Shown here: positions 1 through 5,874 of the stretch, one piece after another
Layout of the letters: every line of letters begins with the position of its first letter
How positions within the stretch are numbered: the stretch's first letter is position 1
NCBI GenBank assembly: GCA_964440295.1
Contig: CAYTRT010000039.1
Coordinates: 1 to 8,432 of the forward strand
Length of the DNA: 8,432 bases
Reading direction: 5' to 3'
DNA from: CALIKS01 sp964440295
GTDB taxonomy: Archaea; Thermoproteota; Nitrososphaeria_A; Caldarchaeales; Calditenuaceae
Position numbers and translations under genes: made by a program
The notes under the pieces: model-generated
Database searches by the model: none
What the model saw: the letters and a program-made list of their open reading frames with translations, nothing else
Told to the model about the DNA's origin: nothing

Positions 1-471
1 ATGGTCCGTGCAATAGGACTCGCGATACTAACGTACGCCACTGGAATATTCATACTCCAGCTAGTGGGAATACCATTCAGGTTCAGTGTCCCGCAGATCG
101 GACAAATCCAAATAGCCCTCGGGGGACTAATCTTCGGCGCAGGAATAGGGATCTCGGGGACATGCGTCTTTAGTAGCGAGTGGAGGGCGGGAGGTGGCAG
201 CATATACTCACTCATCGTCCTATTATCAACAATCATCCTCGGAATGCCCGTCCTAGCATTTAACTACGACTGGTGGTTGTCCGTCATTCCACAAGACCCA
301 AAACCCTTCAGTATGTACAGTTTCGGACCACTTGCAGGATTCGCCACACCACTAATATTTTCACTGATAATGATCACATACGGCATCTACGTCGACACAT
401 CCACGAGAAGGACAATAACAACACTAATAAACACATTCACAAACAAACTAGTCCCTAAACCTATCAAATAA
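1..471 (+). CDS. YeeE/YedE-family membrane protein (sulfur-compound transport family), probably the C-terminal part of a longer gene
   Basis: This is a hydrophobic protein of 156 visible residues. Residues 41-68 contain a glycine-rich loop, GGLIFGAGIGISG followed by TC and then EWRAGGG. This resembles the G-G-x-x-F-G-x-G-x-x-x-x-G-x-C ... R-A-G-x-G signature of YeeE/YedE proteins, in which such cysteines guide thiosulfate or other sulfur compounds through the membrane; Cys55 would be that residue. Likely membrane segments are about residues 3-24, 66-90 and 107-130, with a basic C-terminal tail. Full-length family members usually have about 350-400 residues and two such halves, so the ATG at base 1 may be an internal methionine of a gene that begins outside the window. 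A genuine short half-size member cannot be excluded. It is followed by a T-rich stretch and converges on the BMP gene, so it belongs to a different transcription unit. The substrate is not determinable from this fragment. Confidence 0.72.
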   Translation: MVRAIGLAILTYATGIFILQLVGIPFRFSVPQIGQIQIALGGLIFGAGIGISGTCVFSSEWRAGGGSIYSLIVLLSTIILGMPVLAFNYDWWLSVIPQDPKPFSMYSFGPLAGFATPLIFSLIMITYGIYVDTSTRRTITTLINTFTNKLVPKPIK

Positions 472-478
472 CATCAAC

Positions 479-494
479 TTATTTTTTATATTTT
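479..494 (+). terminator. T-run terminator after the YeeE-like gene
   Basis: A T6 run (482-487) and a T4 run (491-494) begin 10 bases after the TAA stop at 469-471. No stem-loop precedes them. Archaeal RNA polymerase commonly terminates at oligo-T tracts without a hairpin, so this is a plausible end for the YeeE-like transcript. Confidence 0.5.
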
Positions 495-642
495 ATCCCG
501 TAATTAACTTTTTCAAAGATAAGAAAACATATTATTATTACCCACCGTGATAAATAGTGCTATCGAAACTATCTACGTAGAAATAAATAATGAGACAGGA
601 GTGCTAGGCATAGTTCGTGATAAGCTCTGATTGGTCAATACG

Positions 643-651
643 AAAAATAAA
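643..651 (-). terminator. T-run terminator after the BMP gene
   Basis: Read on the minus strand, TTTATTTTT lies 17-25 bases past the TAA stop at 668-670. There is no hairpin, as is usual for archaeal termination. It would stop the BMP transcript before it runs into the convergent YeeE-like gene. Confidence 0.45.
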
Positions 652-667
652 GAATATGTGTGGTTGG

Positions 668-1993
668 TTATCGTGGTAGAGGAGTCTCAATATATTCTAC
701 GTGCCAGTCCATGTTCCACAATGCTTCACGATCAGCACGCTGGCCAGGCCCAATCCTGACATTTCCATCCTGGTCCCTGATGGGCTCGCCGAGATTACCT
801 TCGGGAGAAAACGGCTCAAACAGGAGCTCCTTCATCTCCTCATACCGCTGCTTAATCTCGAGCTGGACCTCTGAGGGAATAGCTGGGTTAAGTGGAGCCA
901 GATAGACGACGCCCTCTGGCTGTCCAGCTAAGCTCTCCTCAACAGGCCTCCTCCACCTCCAGTCCATCATGTCGCCTATACGCGCCCAGATATCGACTGG
1001 CCTCCAGCTATTCGACAGTATCATCCTGTAGAACTCCGCATAGATAGGTGACCAGTCAACGATCTGGCCAGTCAGATGAGCGTTAGGACCATACTCCCTC
1101 ATATCGCTATAATGACTAAAACTCCAGACCCTCTTGCCCTTCTTCGTCGTATACTCCTCGGCGACCTGCAGAACCGTCGGAGTGTCCTCAGTATAAGCCA
1201 AAACATCAGCTCCAGTCTCCTCGATCAGCGCAATCGCTGCATCCCTAGCCTTAGGCGGATCAACCCAAGAAAAGATCCAGTTCACGTAAGCCTTAATGTT
1301 CTTACCAGTCCTCCTACGATACGCAACATTCGCGCCAAGAACAAACGCGTTGATATGCCTCACAACCTCAGGGATCGGAAAAGCACCAACATAACCCACA
1401 ACGCCACTCTGGGTAACAGCACCAGCAGCCAAGCCATTCAGATAATACAGCTGATAAAACTCAGCAAACGCAGTCGAGAGATTCGGAGTCGTCCTATCAG
1501 CACCAGGAGCGGCACCACTCTTATAGCCAGAGATGTGAACAAAATACTTATCTGGGTTCTTCGCCGCTGCCTCAACCATCGCATTCATAAAACCAAAACT
1601 ACAAGCAATAACAAGATCAACGCCTTGGGCGAGCAAGGTACTGATGGCGGCAGGCGCACCTTCATCCCTAACATTCTCGATATAGGAACTCGTGACGCCT
1701 GGAACCATCCTATCAGCACCACGCCTACCATTATCATGCGCATATGACCAGCCATAGTCCTTCGCCGGACCGGGATAGAAATAGCCAGCCTTGAGAGTCT
1801 TAGCCTTCTCGACAGTCACTGCGGAAGTAACGACCGAAGTGGAAGTAACCGTGGGAGCAGCAGCCGCACCGGCATAATAGCCAGCAACACCGCCGATCAG
1901 ACCGGCAGCAACAACACCGCCAACAGCAGCACTCTTAGCGACGCCGAGAAACTCCCTTCTAGAAACCCTCTTACTAACAGACGAGTTACTCAT
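668..1993 (-). CDS. Tat-exported BMP-family (PnrA/Med-like) solute-binding protein of an ABC importer
   Basis: This 441-residue extracytoplasmic binding protein is expected to capture a solute for the importer encoded divergently next to it. Residues 11-17 (SRREFLG) form a twin-arginine signal. A hydrophobic Gly/Ala stretch (about 22-46) and a Ser/Thr/Val-rich linker (about 47-62) follow. There is no lipobox cysteine, so it is either released after an A-x-A cut or kept as an N-terminal anchor. The BMP domain runs from about 67 to the end: the strand KAGYFYPGPAKDYGWSYAHD (68-87), the hinge block SGVVGYVGAFPIPEVVRHIN (196-215), TEDTPTVLQVAEEY (268-281), then SDMREYGPNAHLTGQIVDW (296-314). The tail, GEPIRDQDGNVRI plus NMDW, resembles the BMP subfamily common in Alphaproteobacteria that includes purine-binding members. 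A purine base or nucleoside is therefore my best substrate guess, inferred from family only. The ATG at 1993 puts the Tat motif at the usual distance and lies just downstream of a TATA box. The convergent left neighbour is unrelated. Confidence 0.93.
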   Translation of the reverse strand: MSNSSVSKRVSRREFLGVAKSAAVGGVVAAGLIGGVAGYYAGAAAAPTVTSTSVVTSAVTVEKAKTLKAGYFYPGPAKDYGWSYAHDNGRRGADRMVPGVTSSYIENVRDEGAPAAISTLLAQGVDLVIACSFGFMNAMVEAAAKNPDKYFVHISGYKSGAAPGADRTTPNLSTAFAEFYQLYYLNGLAAGAVTQSGVVGYVGAFPIPEVVRHINAFVLGANVAYRRRTGKNIKAYVNWIFSWVDPPKARDAAIALIEETGADVLAYTEDTPTVLQVAEEYTTKKGKRVWSFSHYSDMREYGPNAHLTGQIVDWSPIYAEFYRMILSNSWRPVDIWARIGDMMDWRWRRPVEESLAGQPEGVVYLAPLNPAIPSEVQLEIKQRYEEMKELLFEPFSPEGNLGEPIRDQDGNVRIGPGQRADREALWNMDWHVEYIETPLPR

Positions 1994-2113
1994 CTCAACC
2001 GAAACCCGCGCTTGAGCTTATTTATAGTTAAGTTGCACAAACATGTAAAATTTCACGCAAAGAAACAAAGAAGAAACGTAATATTGAAATACGGAGAACG
2101 ACGAGGCCAATTC
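1994..2113. promoter_or_regulatory. Divergent promoter region between the BMP gene and the importer operon
   Basis: These 120 bases separate the two divergent starts once the ATPase is started at GTG 2114. They contain the TATA box of the BMP gene (2019-2027, minus strand). The same AT core read on the plus strand (TTTATA, 2021-2026) could serve the operon, giving a start site near 2050 and a leader of about 60 bases. A second, weaker plus-strand AT core lies at 2078-2086 and would give a leaderless transcript. I cannot choose between the two. The region lets binding protein and translocator be co-regulated yet expressed at different levels. Confidence 0.6.
2019..2027 (-). promoter_or_regulatory. 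TATA box of the BMP gene
   Basis: On the minus strand this reads CTATAAATA, a near-consensus archaeal TATA box. Transcription usually starts about 25 bases downstream, which falls near 1996-1998, only a few bases before the ATG at 1993. The BMP mRNA is therefore expected to be leaderless or nearly so, which agrees with the lack of a Shine-Dalgarno sequence there. The box sits inside an imperfect 16-bp palindrome (2017-2032, CTTA..TATA..TAAG), so it may fire in both directions. Confidence 0.65.
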
Positions 2114-3652
2114 GTGGAAGACACAAAAGAAAAACAGCCACTCGTGGAGATGATAGGAATAGTGAAGAGATTCCCAGGAGTGGTCGCAAACGACGAAGTA
2201 AACTTCACGCTCATGCCTGGAGAAGTACATGCATTACTCGGCGAGAACGGAGCAGGAAAGACCACGCTCATGAACATTCTCTATGGACTCTACAGGCCCG
2301 ACAGGGGCACGATAAAGATAATGGGCAAGCCCGTGACGATCAACTCGCCGAGCAAGGCGATAAAACTCGGCATAGGGATGGTCCATCAGAACTTTAGACT
2401 GATACCGACACACACCGTGGCTGAGAACGTCATACTCAACGCGCCCAACGTGGGATTCTTCATAGACTGGCAAAAGATCCACGAAGAGCTAAGACAGCAA
2501 ATAACCAAGTATGGCTGGAGAATCAACCCAGAGTCGAGGGTATGGCAACTATCAGCAGGCGAGAAGCAACAAGTAGAGATTCTAAAGCTCCTGTACAGGG
2601 GCTCGAGAATACTCATCTTCGACGAGCCCACAAGCGTACTTACCCCACAGGAGTCAAAGATGCTCTTCACGACGATGAGAAAGATGGCTGAAGAGGGGAA
2701 AGGAGTCGTACTCATTACCCACAAGCTTGACGAGGCATTGTCCGTTAGCGACAGAATCACGGTGATGAGGAAGGGAAGAGTAGTTCTAGTGAAGCCCACC
2801 TCAATGACGAACCGCGACGAATTAGCCCTAGCCATGATTGGCAGACAAGAAGGAGTTTCACTCCAGTCCCAACCGAGCCCGCGGACAGACAGGCCTGTCC
2901 TATCTGTGATAAACCTCTTCGTCGAGAGCGATAAAGAAGAGCTAGCAGTTAAGGGCGCGTCACTAGATGTCCATAGGGGGGAGATCCTCGGAATAGCTGG
3001 AGTTAGTGGAAATGGGCAGGTCGAACTAGCAGAGGCAATAGCAAGAGTCAGGAAAATAAAGTCAGGCAAGATAATACTAGATGGAAAAGACGCGACTTCA
3101 TTTACTCCTCGACAAATGTATGAGAACGGAGTCGCCTACATCCCTCCCGAAGGAGCTAGGACAGGAGTCGTGTCTGAATTAACGGTCTTAGAAAATGCAA
3201 TTCTAAAGAGTTACCGATACTCACCAATTTCTAATAAGTTATTGATAAGGTGGAAGGAGGCGGCAAAGCTAGCGGACATGCTTATTGAGAGATACCAAAT
3301 AGTTGCTCCGAGCATTAAAGCTAAGGTGAAGACCCTGTCAGGTGGAAATGTTCAGCGACTAGTTCTGGCCAGAGAACTATTGGGAAATATGCTGACCAAG
3401 CCTAGGTTGATAATAGCTGTTTATCCAACGAGCGGACTAGACATTGGGGCGGCCGAATACGTTAGGGCCAACCTTACAAGTATGAGGAATGAGGGCGCGG
3501 GAATATTGCTGATAAGTGAAGACCTTGACGAGCTGTTAAGGATGAGCGATAGAATCGCAGTGATGTATGAAGGCAGAGTAGTGGCCATCTTTGATGGATA
3601 CCGAGCATCAAAAGAAGAGATAGGCATGCTGATGGCGAGGGGGGTGGGATAA
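2114..3652 (+). CDS. BMP-type (nucleoside/purine-like) ABC importer ATP-binding protein, two nucleotide-binding domains
   Basis: This cytoplasmic ATPase hydrolyses ATP to power the two permeases encoded directly after it. Started at GTG 2114 it has 512 residues, the usual length for the family. Domain 1 has Walker A GENGAGKTT (43-51), signature LSAGE (146-150), Walker B ILIFDEP (166-172) and switch His203. Domain 2 has a degenerate Walker A (GVSGNGQ, 296-302), signature LSGGN (408-412) and an altered Walker B (LIIAVYPTSGLD). A degenerate second half is normal for this family, as in the YufO/NupA and RbsA types, and suggests one dominant hydrolysis site. The open frame runs back to a TTG at 2012, but the 34 extra residues look nothing like the family, and that start would sit 18 bases from the BMP gene and on top of the promoter. 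GTG 2114 is preceded by GAGG (2103-2106) and gives the typical N-terminus just before MIGIVKRFPGVVAND. ATG 2150 and GTG 2144 seem too late. Confidence 0.93.
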   Translation: MEDTKEKQPLVEMIGIVKRFPGVVANDEVNFTLMPGEVHALLGENGAGKTTLMNILYGLYRPDRGTIKIMGKPVTINSPSKAIKLGIGMVHQNFRLIPTHTVAENVILNAPNVGFFIDWQKIHEELRQQITKYGWRINPESRVWQLSAGEKQQVEILKLLYRGSRILIFDEPTSVLTPQESKMLFTTMRKMAEEGKGVVLITHKLDEALSVSDRITVMRKGRVVLVKPTSMTNRDELALAMIGRQEGVSLQSQPSPRTDRPVLSVINLFVESDKEELAVKGASLDVHRGEILGIAGVSGNGQVELAEAIARVRKIKSGKIILDGKDATSFTPRQMYENGVAYIPPEGARTGVVSELTVLENAILKSYRYSPISNKLLIRWKEAAKLADMLIERYQIVAPSIKAKVKTLSGGNVQRLVLARELLGNMLTKPRLIIAVYPTSGLDIGAAEYVRANLTSMRNEGAGILLISEDLDELLRMSDRIAVMYEGRVVAIFDGYRASKEEIGMLMARGVG

Positions 3653-3653
3653 A

Positions 3654-4766
3654 GTGCCACTTAAACTAAAGATCCATAACTACTACATAGTCTTCGAGAA
3701 GCGCTACGAGACTGGCATTCTCTATAAGGTCCTAGTAACGATCATCGCAGTAATTGTATCCTTCATCATAGCTGGACTTATCTTCCTGATGCTTGGCTTT
3801 TATCCCCTCGAGATATACAAAATGATCATAAATACATTCACTAGTGTTGGGTTAATGCATGAGACTTTGCTTAGAAGCACACCTATCATTCTCGCTGCTC
3901 TTGGATTATCGATAGCCTTCAAGATGAATTTCTGGAACATCGGTGCTGAGGGACAACTATACATGGGCGCATTCGCCGCCACTGGAGTTGTATTACTTCA
4001 CGTATATTATGGCCTGATAAGCCCCGATTTGTTATTACTCGTGATGCTTCTAGCCTCCTTTATTGCTGGGTCAGCGTGGTGCCTATTTCCCGCCTTCCTC
4101 AAGACAAGGCTGGGAGCCAACGAGATAATAACGACACTGATGATGAATTACATTGCTATTCTTTTTGTGAATTATCTTATCTTTGGCCCCTGGAGGGATC
4201 CACAGGGCTATGGCTTTCCATTTTCTGTGAATTTCCCTCCCTATGCTAGGCCATCATTACCTTTCATGAGTGTCGGGATGCTTATGCTTACTTGGTCGCT
4301 GGTCACTGCTTCGCTAGTCTTTTCTATGCTTAAGTACACCATACCTGGCTTCGAGATAAGGGTCGTCGGCCAAAACTTGGAGGCAGCGAAGTATGCGGGG
4401 ATGAATATATCGTCAACGATAATGCTGGGCAGCCTACTGAGTGGGGGACTGTCAGGCATAGCGGGGATGGTCACGGTCACGACGCTGATCGGTAGATTAA
4501 CTCCTGACGTATCGCCAGGTTACGGCTACATGGCTATTATCGTGGCCTATCTCGCTGGCCTCAATCCATTACTGATAATTCCAGCCGGAATCCTCTTCGG
4601 TGGCCTATTGACGGCCGGCGACGCAATGCAGTATGCCTTATCAATGCCTAAGACAGGAGCACAAATTCTCCAAGCATTGATCTTTCTATTCACCCTGCTC
4701 GGCGAGTTTGTCAAGAGGTATGGAGTCTCAGTCGTGAGGGTGGAGAGCCAAGATGGTCGCCGCTGA
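3654..4766 (+). CDS. BMP-type ABC importer permease 1 (YufP/NupP-like, BPD_transp_2 family)
   Basis: This 370-residue membrane protein is one half of the translocation channel. I count about nine hydrophobic segments (near residues 27-48, 76-90, 102-120, 124-148, 158-178, 204-226, 252-275, 290-318 and 335-353). Family-typical blocks are NFWNIGAEGQ (92-101), LGANEIITTLMMNYIA (153-168), GPWRDP (178-183) and the cytoplasmic coupling loop with IRVVGQNLEAAKYAGMN (235-251) that should contact the ATPase. It starts with GTG one base after the ATPase stop codon. A strong G-rich ribosome site (GGGGGGTGGG, 3639-3648) lies within the end of the ATPase gene, so the two are probably co-translated. The length is normal for the family and all expected blocks are present. 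The substrate cannot be read from the permease. Confidence 0.93.
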   Translation: MPLKLKIHNYYIVFEKRYETGILYKVLVTIIAVIVSFIIAGLIFLMLGFYPLEIYKMIINTFTSVGLMHETLLRSTPIILAALGLSIAFKMNFWNIGAEGQLYMGAFAATGVVLLHVYYGLISPDLLLLVMLLASFIAGSAWCLFPAFLKTRLGANEIITTLMMNYIAILFVNYLIFGPWRDPQGYGFPFSVNFPPYARPSLPFMSVGMLMLTWSLVTASLVFSMLKYTIPGFEIRVVGQNLEAAKYAGMNISSTIMLGSLLSGGLSGIAGMVTVTTLIGRLTPDVSPGYGYMAIIVAYLAGLNPLLIIPAGILFGGLLTAGDAMQYALSMPKTGAQILQALIFLFTLLGEFVKRYGVSVVRVESQDGRR

Positions 4767-5742
4767 GTTATTAACGCTGGAGGCCGCCATAACTGGGGCA
4801 GTAGCCGCAGGAACAATATACCTGCTAGCTGCTACGGGTGAGGTGCTTACCGAGAGGTCAGGCATACTCAACCTCGGACTCGAGGGAATAATGCTTATGG
4901 GTGCTGCGGCGTCTTTCATCTTTACGCTGAGCTTTGGTCATTTAGCCGGTATCGTTGCATCAATGGTCGTAGGAGCGTTGATGGCGTTGCTGCTGGTCTC
5001 CTTTGTAGTGACACTTAGGCTTAACCAAGTTGTGACTGGACTAGCTTTAACGATGTTTGGCACGGGTCTAAGCGGGTTTATAGGCGCTCCAGAGGTCAGA
5101 CGATCAATTGTCAAGATGCTCAACCCATCAGTCCCCGAGGAGGTCGTCCTGCTGAACCAGGCACCTAGGCTGCCCGACGCGCCGATCCCGATCCTAAAGG
5201 ACCTACCAATAGTTGGGAAAGCCTTCTTTAACCACAATTTGATCGTCTATGCCTCGCTGATTTTTGCCATACTGCTATGGGTCCTGCTTTTCAGAACAAA
5301 GTGGGGACTAAGCATTCGGAGCGTGGGCGAGAATCCCGCTATGGCCGACGCCCTCGGCGTAAATGTATATAGAATCAGGTACTTATCAACGATGATTGGG
5401 GGTGCCCTTGCCGGCCTCTCTGGCGCGTATCTATTCCTCGGGTATCAGCCATTCTGGGTCGAGCAGATTACTCGTGGCCGAGGATTCATAGCCCTCGCAC
5501 TCGTCATCTTAGCTGCTTGGAGCCCGCTAAGAGCCATACTTGTTGCGTACCTATTCGGAGGCATCGAGGCGTTTCAATACAGAGTCCCACTGCTCGGCCT
5601 AGGTGCTCAGACACCTCAATTCGTCCTCATGCTACCTTACGCAGTAACCATTTTGACCCTTGTCATACTATCCTTCAGCAAGGTGAGGAGGAGGATTGGA
5701 GCACCAGCCGCCCTCGGCGTGCCCTACAGCAGAGAAGAATAG
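4753..5742 (+). CDS. BMP-type ABC importer permease 2 (YufQ/NupQ-like, BPD_transp_2 family)
   Basis: This 329-residue membrane protein is the second, shorter half of the channel and pairs with permease 1. Diagnostic blocks are TERSGILNLGLEGIMLMGA (33-51), LNQVVTGLALTMFGTGLSG (90-108), the coupling loop WGLSIRSVGENPAMADALGV (184-203), TRGRGFIALALVILAAWSP (240-258) and the short C-terminal tail GAPAALGVPYSRE (316-328), which is characteristic of this subfamily. Hydrophobic segments fill most of the rest, with one long polar loop at about 112-160. The ATG at 4753 lies inside the end of permease 1 (14-base overlap) and is preceded by a G-rich ribosome site (GTGAGGGTGGAG, 4734-4745). The overlap implies translational coupling and equal amounts of the two subunits. 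It is the last gene of the operon, and a T7 tract follows 18 bases after the stop. Confidence 0.94.
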   Translation: MVAAELLTLEAAITGAVAAGTIYLLAATGEVLTERSGILNLGLEGIMLMGAAASFIFTLSFGHLAGIVASMVVGALMALLLVSFVVTLRLNQVVTGLALTMFGTGLSGFIGAPEVRRSIVKMLNPSVPEEVVLLNQAPRLPDAPIPILKDLPIVGKAFFNHNLIVYASLIFAILLWVLLFRTKWGLSIRSVGENPAMADALGVNVYRIRYLSTMIGGALAGLSGAYLFLGYQPFWVEQITRGRGFIALALVILAAWSPLRAILVAYLFGGIEAFQYRVPLLGLGAQTPQFVLMLPYAVTILTLVILSFSKVRRRIGAPAALGVPYSREE

Positions 5743-5760
5743 CACCCTGAATCCAAGCAC

Positions 5761-5767
5761 TTTTTTT
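5761..5767 (+). terminator. T7 terminator of the importer operon
   Basis: Seven consecutive T residues start 19 bases after the TAG stop of permease 2. No stem-loop is visible, which fits oligo-T termination in archaea. It separates the importer operon from ppsA. Confidence 0.6.
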
Positions 5768-5805
5768 CGGATGAGAATCCCACAGTCATTTAATTTGAAG
5801 AAAGA

Positions 5806-5829
5806 CGCCGCAATTATGCGTAGTCGGCG
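5806..5829. repeat. Short inverted repeat upstream of the ppsA TATA box
   Basis: CGCCG (5806-5810) and its exact complement CGGCG (5825-5829) are separated by 14 bases in otherwise AT-rich DNA, and the right arm ends three bases before the TATA box. Half-sites about two helical turns apart (19 bp centre to centre) are a common shape for a dimeric regulator site. At 5 bp per arm it could also be chance. Confidence 0.3.
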
Positions 5830-5832
5830 AGA

Positions 5833-5841
5833 TTTATTAAT
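5833..5841 (+). promoter_or_regulatory. TATA box of ppsA
   Basis: TTTATTAAT preceded by a purine-rich GAGA (5829-5832, possible BRE) forms a good archaeal promoter core. Transcription should start near 5860-5864, giving a leader of only about 11-15 bases before the ATG at 5875. That leader includes GGGGACGGAG (5863-5872), which may act as a ribosome site. A perfect 10-bp palindrome, ATTAGCTAAT (5840-5849), directly follows and partly overlaps the box. It lies where a repressor could block RNA polymerase, but no regulator is visible here. Confidence 0.6.
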
Positions 5842-5874
5842 TAGCTAATCACGCAACTCTTAGGGGACGGAGCC

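Larger units (their letters stand above)
472..667. other. AT-rich convergent intergenic region, no gene seen
   Basis: This is the gap between two converging genes. It holds a T-rich terminator for each side (479-494 on the plus strand, 643-651 on the minus strand). The only other patterns I see are an 8-bp perfect palindrome CTACGTAG at 573-580 and two copies of CGTGATAA at 546-553 and 616-623. No open frame longer than about 10 codons has a credible start, and I recognise no tRNA or convincing C/D-box RNA. Confidence 0.5.

Noticed and set aside
547..630. Possible C/D-box guide RNA in the gap between the YeeE-like and BMP genes (GTGATAA at 547 and 617, CTGA at 627-630)
   Set aside because: The C-box match is imperfect (GTGATAA rather than RTGATGA), the spacing of about 84 bases is too long, and no inner D'/C' pair is seen.
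1076..1747. A 223-codon open frame on the plus strand opposite the BMP gene
   Set aside because: It lies wholly antisense to a gene with clear family motifs. Its translation is rich in Arg, Ser, Thr and Ile with no domain pattern, as expected for a shadow frame.
2999..3019. Inactivating mutation of the second Walker A in the ATPase
   Set aside because: The GVSGNGQ form is the normal degenerate second site in double-domain ATPases of this family, so it is not a defect.
2386..3069. A 227-codon open frame on the minus strand opposite the ATPase gene
   Set aside because: It is antisense to the two conserved ATPase domains, has a Ser/Thr/Leu-rich translation without motifs, and has no promoter of its own.
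5743..5874. A small gene or RNA between permease 2 and ppsA
   Set aside because: The gap is explained by a T7 terminator, a TATA box and short symmetrical motifs. No open frame with a credible start and no structured RNA is visible.
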